In this document: one piece after another, positions 18,964 to 28,700 of the stretch
Layout: each line of letters starts with the position of its first letter
Position numbering within the stretch: the first letter of the stretch is position 1
Assembly (NCBI GenBank): GCA_963747375.1
Contig: CAVVFL010000016.1
Location: 116,806 to 180,805, forward strand
Direction: 5' to 3'
From: Sva-07 sp963747375
GTDB taxonomy: Bacteria; Actinomycetota; Acidimicrobiia; Acidimicrobiales; Ilumatobacteraceae
Length of the DNA: 64,000 nt
The notes under the pieces: model-generated
The model's input: the letters and a program-made list of their open reading frames with translations, nothing else
Told to the model about the DNA's origin: nothing
The model's database searches: none
Made by a program: the position numbers and the translations under genes

Positions 18964-20559
18964 TCAGGGGCTGGCGACGAACGTGTTGAGGATCTGGTCG
19001 GCGGCCTCGAGGTCGCGCTCCTCGACTGCTTGGATCAGCAATCGCGCGAGGTAGCTCCCGTCGGCGGGGACGACGGCGAGGACGAAGATGATGGCACCGG
19101 TACCGCCACAGTTGGAGTACGTGTCGAGCGACCCTGCGTACAGGGGGTCGGAGTACGGGATTCGTCCCTCGTAGGTGCACGAGTCGACGAAGCTCAGTTC
19201 ATCGAGCGTCGCGTTGATGTCGGGCAGACTCCGATCGCTCGTTGCCTCGATGATGACGCCGGGCGTGTCGAAGGTGGCGGTGAACGATTGGAGGTCTGGT
19301 GCGGCATAGAGGCTCGGCCCGAAGTCGGGGTTCGGTGCTCCGTCGATGTCGAACCACTCCGCCGGCACATCGGCGCTGATCGAGCCGGTGTCGTCGGAGA
19401 CATTCACGTAGTCGGTGTAGGCGTCGGTGGCCGGATTGTCGGTGGCGACCTCGTCCTGGTAGGTCTGGGCGAATGAGAAGGACAGTGTCAAGGGATCGCC
19501 GTTGAGCTGGCCTTCGTAGACCTCCTCGGTCGAGAACCGGAGGACCTCGATACTCATCGTGGCGTCAGAGCCCTGGGTGCGGATGACGTCGCAGTAATCG
19601 CTCATCGTGCCGTCGAGCGCGAGGTCGATGCCTTCGAGGCGGGTGATGATGTCGCCGGGCAGGATGCCGGCGAGATCGGCCGGCGAGCCGCTCTTGACGC
19701 TCGCCACCCAGATGCCGTTGATACCGGCCTCCTGGTCGAGCACCGCTTCGCCGTTGATGCCGATCGACTCGACGTTGGTCCCCGCGGTGAGCTCGTCGAT
19801 GATCGGGCGGGCGTCGGCGGCGGAGATGGCGTAGTTCTGGTCGCTCGCGTCGATGCCGGAGTAGTTGATGCCGACGATGCGACCCTCGGTGTCGACCAGC
19901 GGGCCGCCCGAATTGCCGCCGCGGATACGAGCGTCGTGTTCGAGCACTTCGTCGACCGACGCCCAGCTGGTCTCACCGCTCGCCGTCGTCGAGCTGATGA
20001 TGCCGCGGGTGAGGGTGTAGTCGACCTCGTCGATGGTGTTCGCGTCGCTGGCCGGGTAGCCCGCGGCGTAGACCTCGAGGCCGGTGGTCACGTCGCCGTC
20101 GAAGTAGGACAGGGGCGTGTAGCCGGCGCCCTCGAGTTGGATGACGGCGAGGTCGTTGCATTCGCTGACGCCGAGGATCTTTGCGTTCACGGGCTTGTCC
20201 TCACCGGGCACCGTGACCTGCAACAGCGCGGCGCCGGTGACGACGTGGTTGTTCGTGACGACGATTCCATCCTCGGAGATGATTGCGCCGCTGCCGACAC
20301 CGGCAGAATTCCGTTGTTCGCCGACCTCGGGGTCGACGAACGTGCCTTGGGCCAGGATCTTGACCACGGATTGCTCGACGTCGGCGATGTCGAAGGTGGT
20401 CGCGACGGTCGTCGGCGATTCCGTCGAATCGGTCGTCTTGGCGGTCGTCGTCACGTCGGTGGTGACGTCGGTGGTGACGTCGCTCGACGATGAGTCACCG
20501 CCCCCACAGGAAGCCATGGTCACGGCGCCAACCGCAAGCAACACAACGATGCGATTCAT
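18964..20559 (-). CDS. Secreted S1C trypsin-like serine protease with PDZ domain, lipoprotein
   Basis: A 531-residue HtrA/DegP-like protease anchored outside the membrane. The signal peptide ends in a lipobox-like MASC (Cys18), followed by a Ser/Thr-rich tether. The catalytic triad is His105 (TNNHVV), Asp136 (ECNDLAV) and Ser217 (GGNSGGPL). A PDZ domain (about residues 255-345) has SGSPADLAGILPGDIITRLEG. The C-terminal 190 residues are an extra cysteine-containing domain not typical of DegP (DSCTYEGRI, YSNCGGTG). A strong ribosome site, GGGGAGGA, precedes ATG at 20559. It may act in envelope protein quality control. Confidence 0.88.
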   Translation of the reverse strand: MNRIVVLLAVGAVTMASCGGGDSSSSDVTTDVTTDVTTTAKTTDSTESPTTVATTFDIADVEQSVVKILAQGTFVDPEVGEQRNSAGVGSGAIISEDGIVVTNNHVVTGAALLQVTVPGEDKPVNAKILGVSECNDLAVIQLEGAGYTPLSYFDGDVTTGLEVYAAGYPASDANTIDEVDYTLTRGIISSTTASGETSWASVDEVLEHDARIRGGNSGGPLVDTEGRIVGINYSGIDASDQNYAISAADARPIIDELTAGTNVESIGINGEAVLDQEAGINGIWVASVKSGSPADLAGILPGDIITRLEGIDLALDGTMSDYCDVIRTQGSDATMSIEVLRFSTEEVYEGQLNGDPLTLSFSFAQTYQDEVATDNPATDAYTDYVNVSDDTGSISADVPAEWFDIDGAPNPDFGPSLYAAPDLQSFTATFDTPGVIIEATSDRSLPDINATLDELSFVDSCTYEGRIPYSDPLYAGSLDTYSNCGGTGAIIFVLAVVPADGSYLARLLIQAVEERDLEAADQILNTFVASP

Positions 20560-20661
20560 GGGTCCTCCCCGGGTTCGGTGTTCATGTGGACACTACTCCC
20601 AGCGTGTTGCTCTACCAGGGACGAAGGGCCCGTCTCGTGCAAGATCGCGGCAGTTGTCCTC

Positions 20662-21093
20662 TCATGCGGCGAAGGGGTGTGAACGCGCGGCGACGAGTGG
20701 ACCGCGACGCACGACAACGGTGCCCTCGGGGAACGACGAACAGACCTCGTGGATCATGTCGAGGTGTTCGGCGATGACGGAGTCGACCATGGTGTCGATG
20801 TCGTCGTACTCATCGATCGCTGTCTGTTCGAGCAGGTCGATCCAGCCGCCGCGATCGAGCCAGTCGTACACGGCGTCACGCAGATCGGCCTCGGTCACCC
20901 CCGGCCGGTCGACGACCATGGCAGTGGTGGTCGCGTAGCCGCTCGCCAGGCCGGGAAAGCCGCGGTTGCAGCCACAACGCTCGCCCGAGGCGCACTCGGT
21001 GGCGACCGGGGTGACGAGCTCGCCCTCGACGGTCCAGGCGTAGTCGCCCTCGGCGGTTCCCTGCAGATCGTTCGTTGCGATCAGTACCAACAT
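20662..21093 (-). CDS. Conserved hypothetical protein with Cys-rich motif
   Basis: A 143-residue soluble protein with no signal peptide. The clearest feature is a cysteine cluster, ECASGERCGCNRGFPG (about residues 33-48), which could bind a metal. The start MLVLIATNDLQGTAEGDYAWTVEGE resembles small uncharacterised actinobacterial proteins. Ends with RRGPLVAARSHPFAA. It lies 102 bases upstream of the protease gene on the same strand. Function not recognised. Confidence 0.7.
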   Translation of the reverse strand: MLVLIATNDLQGTAEGDYAWTVEGELVTPVATECASGERCGCNRGFPGLASGYATTTAMVVDRPGVTEADLRDAVYDWLDRGGWIDLLEQTAIDEYDDIDTMVDSVIAEHLDMIHEVCSSFPEGTVVVRRGPLVAARSHPFAA

Positions 21094-21158
21094 CGTTTCA
21101 TCCTCCGGTTCTCGTACCTGTCGACGAGTGTGACGCGGGGCTGTGACAGAGTTGGGTC

Positions 21159-21608
21159 GTGGGCTACCGGCACGTCCAAGAAGCGAGATGGATGTGGCTG
21201 GTCAGTCTCACCGGGCTGATCGGATTGATCTGGGCGGCAGTGTCGATGCCGTTCCCATCGGTCGGAGCGATCGTCGCCGACCTGAGCTTCGCGCTGCTCG
21301 TGGTCATCGGCATGGTGATCTCCCGGCTGAGCACCTCGGTCGACGAGCGCTCGGTCACGGCGACGTTCGGGTGGGGCTGGCCGAAACGGGCGACCGACGT
21401 GGCCGACATCGTCAGCGCACGGCGCGTTCGCAACAGTTGGTGGCATGGCTGGGGCATCCGCATGGTCCGCCACGGTTGGATGTACAACGTCGCCGGCTAC
21501 GACGCCGTCGAACTCGAGCTGCGGTCCGGCAGGGTGTTCCGCATCGGGACTGATGAACCGGATGCTCTCCTGGCAGCGATCGAGAGCGCCCACCCGTCGC
21601 GCGGCTGA
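21159..21608 (+). CDS. Small membrane protein with two transmembrane helices
   Basis: A 149-residue protein from GTG 21159. Two hydrophobic helices lie at about residues 12-30 (WLVSLTGLIGLIWAAVSM) and 40-56 (ADLSFALLVVIGMVI). A beta-rich cytoplasmic tail follows with VTATFGWGWPKRATDVADI and VELELRSGRVFRIGT, reminiscent of bacterial PH-like domains. Divergent from the Cys-rich protein gene and convergent with the sulfotransferase. Function unknown. Confidence 0.7.
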   Translation: MGYRHVQEARWMWLVSLTGLIGLIWAAVSMPFPSVGAIVADLSFALLVVIGMVISRLSTSVDERSVTATFGWGWPKRATDVADIVSARRVRNSWWHGWGIRMVRHGWMYNVAGYDAVELELRSGRVFRIGTDEPDALLAAIESAHPSRG

Positions 21609-21611
21609 TAG

Positions 21612-22235
21612 TCAGTCGAGGCCGGCGTGTGCGCGGAACTCGTCGCGGGTGTTCGTGTGCGGGAACGGTTCGGACGGCTCCGGCAGTCCGAGTGCTGCAC
21701 ACAGCGGGCCCCATCCGTCGCCGGGCTGGTACTCGAACAGCCGCTCGGGGGCGATCTCGGCGCGCACCGCAGCATTGTGGGCGTCGTAGGCGGCCATCAC
21801 GCCGTCGGCGTCGTCCACTGCGACACCGAGGTTCCGTTCGAACATCGCGTTGATCATCGCCTTGTGCCGCTGGCTGTAGTCGTCGTCGTCGGCCGGCCGC
21901 TGCGTCGAGGGGAAGATGGTGGAGCTGGCACTGTCCCACCACGCCTGTGCCGACGAGCGGGTGGACAGCAGGACCGGGGCGTCGGGGAACGCCGCCGCCA
22001 GCTCTCGCCAGACGGCCGCACCGGGGTAGTCGACGATGGCGCAGTAGTCGCCGAGCAACGCCGGGAAGTCGACCGACTCGCCGTGCATCGCCGCGTCCCA
22101 GACCGCGACCTCGTCGGGGTGCGCGAACACTTCGATCATGTGGTGGCAGGTGCCGCCGAGCAGCTGTTCGAGCGCGAGCTTGAGCGACATGGTGCCGGTG
22201 CGGCCGAGGCCGACACCGACCAGTTGGATCGTCAT
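21612..22235 (-). CDS. Sulfotransferase-family protein
   Basis: A 207-residue protein that starts with the PAPS-binding P-loop equivalent VGLGRTGTMSLKLAL and has the 3'-phosphate-binding type segment APVLLSTRSSAQAWW, then PERLFEYQPGDGWGPLCAALGLP. This matches the P-loop sulfotransferase-like family (Sulfotransfer_4), which is often annotated without known substrate. Complete, ATG at 22235. It could modify a small metabolite or glycan; nothing nearby identifies it. Confidence 0.75.
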   Translation of the reverse strand: MTIQLVGVGLGRTGTMSLKLALEQLLGGTCHHMIEVFAHPDEVAVWDAAMHGESVDFPALLGDYCAIVDYPGAAVWRELAAAFPDAPVLLSTRSSAQAWWDSASSTIFPSTQRPADDDDYSQRHKAMINAMFERNLGVAVDDADGVMAAYDAHNAAVRAEIAPERLFEYQPGDGWGPLCAALGLPEPSEPFPHTNTRDEFRAHAGLD

Positions 22236-22260
22236 GCGCCGAGTATTGCGCGTGGACGAC

Positions 22261-22515
22261 TCAGTTGGAGGCCGCAGCGTCCTTCACGGCGTCGGCCGCG
22301 TCGGCGACAGCGTCAGCTGCATCGTCAGCGGCGTTCTCGACGGAGTCGGCGGCCTTCGCGGCAGCGGGCTGGATCTTGTCCTTCGCCTGTTGGGCGATGG
22401 TGCTCGCAGAGACGGTGGCTTTCTTGGCTCCGGTCTTCACGTCGTCGCGACGGAATGCGGCGACTGCAGCGGCTGCCGCACCGATGATGGCGATGATGAG
22501 GAGAAGCTTCTTCAT
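22261..22515 (-). CDS. Small Ala-rich membrane-anchored protein
   Basis: An 84-residue protein. ATG at 22515 gives MKKLLLIIAIIGAAAAAVAAF, a single N-terminal membrane helix, then a charged alanine/lysine/aspartate-rich amphipathic tail built of quasi-repeats (AADSVENAADDAADAVADAADAV written in pieces: AADSVENAADDA, then ADAVADAADAVKDA). It resembles YtxH-like or coiled-coil stress proteins. Same strand as the sulfotransferase and TldE genes. Function unknown. Confidence 0.65.
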   Translation of the reverse strand: MKKLLLIIAIIGAAAAAVAAFRRDDVKTGAKKATVSASTIAQQAKDKIQPAAAKAADSVENAADDAADAVADAADAVKDAAASN

Positions 22516-22564
22516 GACGTCGACCGTACCGCTGCGATCCACCGCCTCCAACCGCGGTCACCCT

Positions 22565-23896
22565 TCAGAGGACGAAGCGCATGGCACCGACGAGCGCGCC
22601 GGGCAGGCGGGCGCTGCTCGTGGAGCGCTCGCCGTAGCTGGCGGCATCGAGGAGCACCTCGGCGGTGTCGGTCAGCCCTTCGAGGCGGTCACCGAGCAGG
22701 TGATAGGCGGTGTCGTCGAAGCGCAGCACGTTGACCGGAGCCACGATCTCGCCGTCGTCCATCCAGAACGTCGCGAAGCGGGTCATCCCCGTGGTGCGAC
22801 ACGCGGCCTGGTCGGAGAAGTTCGTGTACCACAGGTTGCCGACGAAGAGGCCGGTGCCGAGGGCCTCGTTCACGGAATCGGTTGGCAACTGGCCTGGCTC
22901 GACCGCCATCGACAATGGATACTCGCCGCCGGTCGCGCCGTTGGTGGGCACGCCGTACTCCTGGGCCGAACGGGGTGACACGAGCGTCTGGGCGTACGCA
23001 CCATCGACGATCAGCGGCACCGAGTCCGGTCGGAGGAATCCGGCCGACTGGAAGTTCGCAGCAACGCCGTTGGCCGTGTCCTCGCTGATCGACACGAGCG
23101 GCGACAGGCGCACGTCGTCGACGAGCATCTTGAGCAGTGGCGTCTGGCGGGTCTCGTGCGCCCGGAGTCCGAACGCGCCGTAGTACGACAGGAGCTGCAG
23201 GAGTTCCTCCATCGCACGAGGCGCGAGGTAGGTGCGGTAGTCGCCCGGCGACAGGTCGATCGGGTCGCGTTCGAGTGCTGCCAACTGTCGTGTCGACCAG
23301 CCGACCTTGGCGGCGAACGCGGCGTCGTCCCAGTCGAAGCCGGCGTAGATGTTCTTCGCGGCCTTGTCGTCGTGCAGGTAGAACGACCAGTCGAGGTTGA
23401 ACGTCGACGACTGGAACCAGTTGCGTTGGCCGAGGCTGTTGGCGAACCCTTCGAACATGTCGCCCGACGCATAGATCCCCACGAGGTCGCGCCCGTTGCT
23501 CGCCGCGCGGATGTCGGCGAGCGCCGCGTCGGGTTCGGGGATCGACCCGGTCTCGATGCGCTCGGTCGACGTCGGTTCGGTGTTGTAGAGCAGGAACGGG
23601 TCGTCGGCGACGAGGCGACGTTGGTCGCGCAGTTGGACGAGCAGTGCGGCCAGGCGGGTGTCGTCGATCGACCTGACGCCCGAGAGCCGGATGCTGCCGC
23701 CGACGTGACGTCGCCCTTCGATCAGGTCGACGGTCAACGTGCGCTGGTCGACGCTGCCGGCCTGGCGAACGTCACCGTTGTTGAGGCGGATGAAGTCGGT
23801 GCGCTCGCCGGCGATGTTGGCGAGCAGGACCTCGTCGCCGACCAGTGAAGCAGTTGCGGTCGTGACGATGTCGTCGAAGTACGTCTGGTCGCTCAT
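22565..23896 (-). CDS. tldE: TldE/PmbA-family protein
   Basis: A 443-residue partner subunit of the TldD/TldE metalloprotease, which processes peptides such as microcin B17 precursors in E. coli. ATG at 23896 overlaps the TldD stop by four bases, the classic paired arrangement. Landmarks include ERTDFIRLNNGDVRQAG near the N-terminus, the central LSPGDYRTYLAPRAMEELL and the C-terminal GLFVGNLWYTNFSDQAACRTTGMTRF. It lacks the HExxxH zinc motif, as expected for TldE. Confidence 0.88.
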   Translation of the reverse strand: MSDQTYFDDIVTTATASLVGDEVLLANIAGERTDFIRLNNGDVRQAGSVDQRTLTVDLIEGRRHVGGSIRLSGVRSIDDTRLAALLVQLRDQRRLVADDPFLLYNTEPTSTERIETGSIPEPDAALADIRAASNGRDLVGIYASGDMFEGFANSLGQRNWFQSSTFNLDWSFYLHDDKAAKNIYAGFDWDDAAFAAKVGWSTRQLAALERDPIDLSPGDYRTYLAPRAMEELLQLLSYYGAFGLRAHETRQTPLLKMLVDDVRLSPLVSISEDTANGVAANFQSAGFLRPDSVPLIVDGAYAQTLVSPRSAQEYGVPTNGATGGEYPLSMAVEPGQLPTDSVNEALGTGLFVGNLWYTNFSDQAACRTTGMTRFATFWMDDGEIVAPVNVLRFDDTAYHLLGDRLEGLTDTAEVLLDAASYGERSTSSARLPGALVGAMRFVL

Positions 23897-25356
23897 GCCT
23901 CGCCTCCGAAGACCTCGATGTTCGAGAACTTGCACGCAGGCGACGCGTGCCCGGTGCCGACCATCTGGTTGAGTTCGCCCTTGCCGCAGTTCGGTGTTCC
24001 CATCACGGTGAAGCTGTTGCGGTCGGCGACACCCGACAGACTGCGCCAGAAGGTGGAGGAGATGCCGCGGTAGCCCGGGTTGCGGACGGCACCGACGATC
24101 TCGCCGTCCTCGATGCGCTGGCCGTACTCGCAGCCGAACTGGAACTTGTTGCGACTGTCGTCGATCGACCACGAGTTGTTCGTGTGCAGGTACACCCCAT
24201 GTTCGATCGAGGCGATCAGTTCGTCGACGGTCGAGTCGCCCGGTTCGACATTGAGGTTCGCCATCCGGTCGATCGGTGGACGGTTCCACGTCTGTGCCCG
24301 CGAGTTGGCGACGCCGGGCAGTCCGCTGCGTTGCTGCGAGACGGCGCCGCCGAGGCCGCGGACGAGGATGCCGTTCTCGATGAGGTGCTGACGCTCGGCC
24401 GGGGTGCCGTCGTCGTCGAAGCCGTACGAGGCGAGTTGGCCGGGCACCGTCGGGTCGAAGGTGACGTTCAGCAATTCGGAGCCGTACTGGTACGTGCCGA
24501 ACATCTCCGGCGTGACGAAGCTCGTGCCTGCGTAGTTGCGTTCGTCACCGAGGATGCGGTCGAGTTCGAGGGGATGGCCGATCGACTCGTGGATCTGCAG
24601 GATCATCTGATCGGGCGCCAGCAGCGCGTCCATCAAACCGGTCGGGCAGTTCGGTGCGGTGAGCAGTTCGAGGGCCTGCTCGGCCACCTTCGACGCAGCG
24701 TCGCCGAACCCGAACCGACCGAGCACTTCGGCGCCGCCTTGGCCACAGAACGCGTGCCCGCCGAACGTGCGGGTCTGTGTGTTCGTGCCCTCGTTCGCCG
24801 TGGCGTGCAGGCTCGGGTAGACGAAGCGGAAGCGCTGCTCGATGCGGCCGCCGTCGCCGCTCGCGGACGTGGTGATCAATAGTTGGTCGACGTCGCGCCG
24901 CACGAGCGACGAACCCCAGTTGACGATGCGATCGTCGATGCCGAGCAACCGCGACTGGTGATGCAGCAGGTCGAGTCGGTCGTCGAGGGGCAGGGTGTCC
25001 CACGTGACCTCGACCGGTGAGACGTAGGTGCCGGTCGCGTGGCTGGTGGGTGCAGCGGTCGTGACCATCGCGCCGGCGGTCACCCCGGCCCAGTACCGTG
25101 CGCGCTCGACGGCGGAGCGCAGGCCCGCCTCGCTGAGGTCGGTGGTGGCCGCGTAGCCGAGGCCTCCGCCGTTCCAGATCGAGATCATCACGCCGGTGTC
25201 GAACTCGTTGAAGACCGGTTCGAGTTCGTTGCGACGGACGCTCAGGTGCTCGGTGCGCTCGTCGACGAGCCGGACCGAGGCATAGTCGACGTCTGTGGGC
25301 AACACCGACCGGAGCCGTTCCTCGAGCACGGTCGATTCGATCAGGAGGTCGGTCAT
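23893..25356 (-). CDS. tldD: TldD-family zinc metalloprotease
   Basis: A 487-residue catalytic subunit of the TldD/TldE protease. The zinc site HESIGHPLELD (HExxxH) is intact, preceded by LLAPDQMILQI. The cysteine-containing C-terminus has NCGKGELNQMVGTGHASPACKFSNIEV. The complex degrades or matures unfolded and RiPP-type peptides inside its cavity; no RiPP precursor is evident nearby. Overlaps TldE by four bases, so they form an operon. The upstream gene (25415) is divergent. Confidence 0.9.
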   Translation of the reverse strand: MTDLLIESTVLEERLRSVLPTDVDYASVRLVDERTEHLSVRRNELEPVFNEFDTGVMISIWNGGGLGYAATTDLSEAGLRSAVERARYWAGVTAGAMVTTAAPTSHATGTYVSPVEVTWDTLPLDDRLDLLHHQSRLLGIDDRIVNWGSSLVRRDVDQLLITTSASGDGGRIEQRFRFVYPSLHATANEGTNTQTRTFGGHAFCGQGGAEVLGRFGFGDAASKVAEQALELLTAPNCPTGLMDALLAPDQMILQIHESIGHPLELDRILGDERNYAGTSFVTPEMFGTYQYGSELLNVTFDPTVPGQLASYGFDDDGTPAERQHLIENGILVRGLGGAVSQQRSGLPGVANSRAQTWNRPPIDRMANLNVEPGDSTVDELIASIEHGVYLHTNNSWSIDDSRNKFQFGCEYGQRIEDGEIVGAVRNPGYRGISSTFWRSLSGVADRNSFTVMGTPNCGKGELNQMVGTGHASPACKFSNIEVFGGEA

Positions 25357-25414
25357 CGCAGCAGGTTACGTCGTCGGCTCGAAACGTGCGTCTCGCACCG
25401 GGTACTCTCGGTGC

Positions 25415-25783
25415 ATGGACCTGGACGTCCGTACCGCTGAGTTGTTCGAACACTTTTCGACGCAGGAGTTCGCCGGCCTGGCCGACTTGTTCGCCGCCGG
25501 CGCGAGCGTCAAACAGAACGGAAATCCCGAACACGGCATCGACGGACTGTTCACGATGATCGAGGGTCTCAAGCGCGATGGCGTGACCGTCGAGTACTCC
25601 GACGTCCGTCGCAATGTCGGTGACCGCTTCGTCGTCGAGCAGCACGTCGTTCGCCTGACGCGTCCCGACGGCGTGTCGGCGAGCACCGACGTGTGCGTGG
25701 TGGTGGACTTCGACGACGCCGGTCTGATCACCGGTCTGCACGAGTACGTCGACACTGCCGCCTTCGCCGCGCTCTACGTTTGA
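25415..25783 (+). CDS. SnoaL-like/NTF2-fold protein
   Basis: A 122-residue alpha-beta barrel protein of the NTF2-like superfamily: VRTAELFEHFSTQEFAGLADLF (helix region, split here as VRTAELFEHF and STQEFAGLADLF), GIDGLFTMIEGL and the strands FVVEQHVVRLTRPDG, DVCVVVDFDDAGLITGLHEY. Members are small enzymes (isomerases, cyclases) or binding proteins; no catalytic residues can be assigned. The C-terminus overlaps the 3' end of the convergent cyclase gene by 10 bases. Confidence 0.75.
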   Translation: MDLDVRTAELFEHFSTQEFAGLADLFAAGASVKQNGNPEHGIDGLFTMIEGLKRDGVTVEYSDVRRNVGDRFVVEQHVVRLTRPDGVSASTDVCVVVDFDDAGLITGLHEYVDTAAFAALYV

Positions 25784-28700
25784 CTCCGCGGCGAAACCAC
25801 GTCGAGCAGCACGCCCATCCGTGCGGCGATTTCCTCGGCGCGGGCAGCGATGATCGATGCGTCCTCGGGGTCGGTGTCAGGTAGACGCGCGAGTTCGTTG
25901 AGCGTCAGGGCGAGCTCGAGGTCGGCGCCATCGGCGGTGGCCCGTTCGGCGCTCCGCTCCAGAGCCGATCGGGCATCTTGAAGCCTTCCCATGTGCGAAA
26001 GGGCGCGCCCGCGAGTGCGTTCGAGGAGTGGAGTGATACCCCCCGTCGCCGCCTCGGATCCGATCGCCAGCGCGGCATCCGCCGCCACCAATGCTTCATC
26101 GTGACGACCAGCGAGTTCGAGACCCTCGGCGAACCGCGCGGCAGTCTCGGCCGTCCACGAGTTGGCGCCCATTTGTTCGAACGTCTCCTTTGCCTCGGCC
26201 AGGAGCTGGAGGCCCTCGTCGAAGCGTCGTCGTCGAACCTCCACTCGTCCGAGCGCACTCTGGGCGGCCGCATTGATCATTCGATACTGCGATGCGGACG
26301 CGGCACGACGAGCGTCCTTGAGGAATGACTCCGCCTCGTCGAGACGTCCCTGGTCGGCGAGCACCTCGCCCAGATTCAGCGAGACATGGGCGAGACCGAT
26401 CACATGGCCGGCGGTCCGAAGTGCGTCCCGAGCTTGTTCATACAGGTCGACCGCGTCGTCGAGTTCACCCCGATGTACTGCGTTCACGCCCATGTTGAGC
26501 AACGCATGCCCCATACCGAGATGGTCGCCCAACTCCCGGTAGATGGCAACCGATCGGCCTTCGTAGCTGGCCGCTCGAGCGTCGCCGAGGTCGGTCAACG
26601 CGCCCTCGATCAGGTACAGCGCATGAGCGAGCGTCTTGCGTGTCTCGGAGCGTTCGGCGTCGCTGATCGCCGATTCACACCATCGCACGCAATTGCGCAG
26701 CTTGCCCTGTCGGAAGCGGACACCTGCATAGGACACCTCGAGTTCGGCCCGCAGACCAACGAAGTCACCGATGGTGCCGTCCTGATCGTCCTGCCCGTCG
26801 TCCCGAACGTCGCTCAGACCGCGGCGGAGCCACCGCAGTGCGGCCTCGTACCGGCCCTCCTTCTCTCGGACCATTCCCTCCTTGCGGAGCAGATCGACCT
26901 GCCGAATGTCGTCGGGGGCGAGGAGCTTTCGAGCGAGTCGGTATCCGCGCGTCGCGAGATCGAAGTTCGCTGCGACCTCGGCCGAATCGCCGAGTCGCTC
27001 GGCAACGTCTGCGAGGTCCTCCGGTGGCACCACGTCGATTCGTCGCGCGTTCTCGATCGCTCGTTCGTACAGCGAGGCAGCCTCGTGATGGGCGAACTTT
27101 CGGGCGGCGCGCTCGCCGGCGCGCCGCAGGGCCTCCCAGGCGAGCAACCGTTCGCCGGCGAGATCACGGTGATGGGCGATCAAGCTCAGTCGATCGTCGT
27201 CGGGCCGGCCGGGCAGAGCAGAAAGCGCGTTCGCGGCTCGCTGATGCAGGTCGCGACGACGAGAGAAGGGGAGGAGTTCGTATGCGACCTCACGGACGAG
27301 GCCGTGTTCGAACACGAGATCCATGCCGTCGGCCTCGAGGTAACCGGCGAGGCGGTCGGCCGCCTGATCCACCGGGTATGGCATGTTCTGACCGAGCGTC
27401 GCGGTGAGCAGTCGTCGGTCGAATCGGTCACCGAGCACCGCACCGACGCGCAGGACGGTGCGGTCGGGGCGGGGAAGCCGGTCGATTCGGGCTGCCACGA
27501 TGTCTTCGAGTCGGTCCGGCAACTCCTCCTGTGGGCCGGCGTCGAGCACCGCCCTGAGGAGTTCGACGAGATACAACGGGTTGCCTCCGGCGCGGTCGCA
27601 CAGCCGTTCGAGGTCGCGCATCGAGACCCCGGACTCCTCGGTCAGCTCAGCGGCGAGCTGACCGGCGAGCTGCCCAGGGAGCGGCATGATCTCGATGCGA
27701 GTCGAGTCGAACCCGAGCTCGCGTGCCAATCCGCGCTCGGACTCGCGGAGCGTTGTGCACACGAGCCACGGCCGATCTGCGACATCTCGCATCACGCGGG
27801 CGAGCATCTGCGCCGATGCATCGTCCATCCAGGTGGCATCTTCGAGGATCAGGAGCCCGGGCGAGCGGAGCACCGCTTCGAAGAAGTCCGCTGCGACCTC
27901 GTGCAGCACCTGCGATCGGAACGCCGGGTCGAGGGCGAGCACTTCGGGCGTCTCGTCGGCGGTGGCGTCGATGACGGTCGCGAGCAGTGGAATCCACGGT
28001 GTCTGTTCGGGAGCGACCGCACCGACGCGCTCCACCAACTCGCGTCCCGCCGTCTCCCGATCGGCGTCGAAGGCGATGCCCAGGATCCTTCGGAGCAGGA
28101 GCCGAGCGACGTAGAAGGGCCGGTCGGCTTGGAAGGGTTCGCACGTGATTCGGACGCTCGGCACGTCGCCGGCCCGCTCGATCAGCTCGTCGAGCAGCCG
28201 TGACTTGCCGATGCCCGGCGGGCCCAGCAGCTCGACCACCGAACCGCGGCCCTTGTTTGCCTCCGAGAGGGCGTCGGCGAGGACACGAAGCTCGTCCTCG
28301 CGGCCGACGAACGGAGTTCGCAGACGTTCGGTACGGGCCTGCTCCATGATTCGGTCACCGACGACGGACGCATGCTGGGGCTGTCGTTTCCCCTTGACCA
28401 TGAAGGGTTCGAGGCGTTGGGTGACGAAGGACGTCGTGGAGTTGTCGAGCAGCGCCTGGCTTGCGACCACTTGCCCTGCTTCGGCCTTTCCCATCAAGCG
28501 GGCGGAGAGGTTGACCGCGTCACCGATGACCGTGAACACGTGACGCCATGGAGCGCCGACGTTGCTGGCGAACACGTGCCCGGAGTGGGCCCCTGCCCGA
28601 ATCGGCAGCGGGAGATCACGGTCGAACACTGTCCGCAACGCGAGAAGCAAGCGTCCTTCGACGTCCTCCACCCCTTCGGGAGTACCGGCCGTGATGATGA

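Noticed and set aside
26386..28203. 605-residue open frame antisense to the cyclase gene
   Set aside because: It is a high-GC shadow frame with no recognisable motifs, and the opposite strand encodes a clear cyclase-ATPase-TPR protein.
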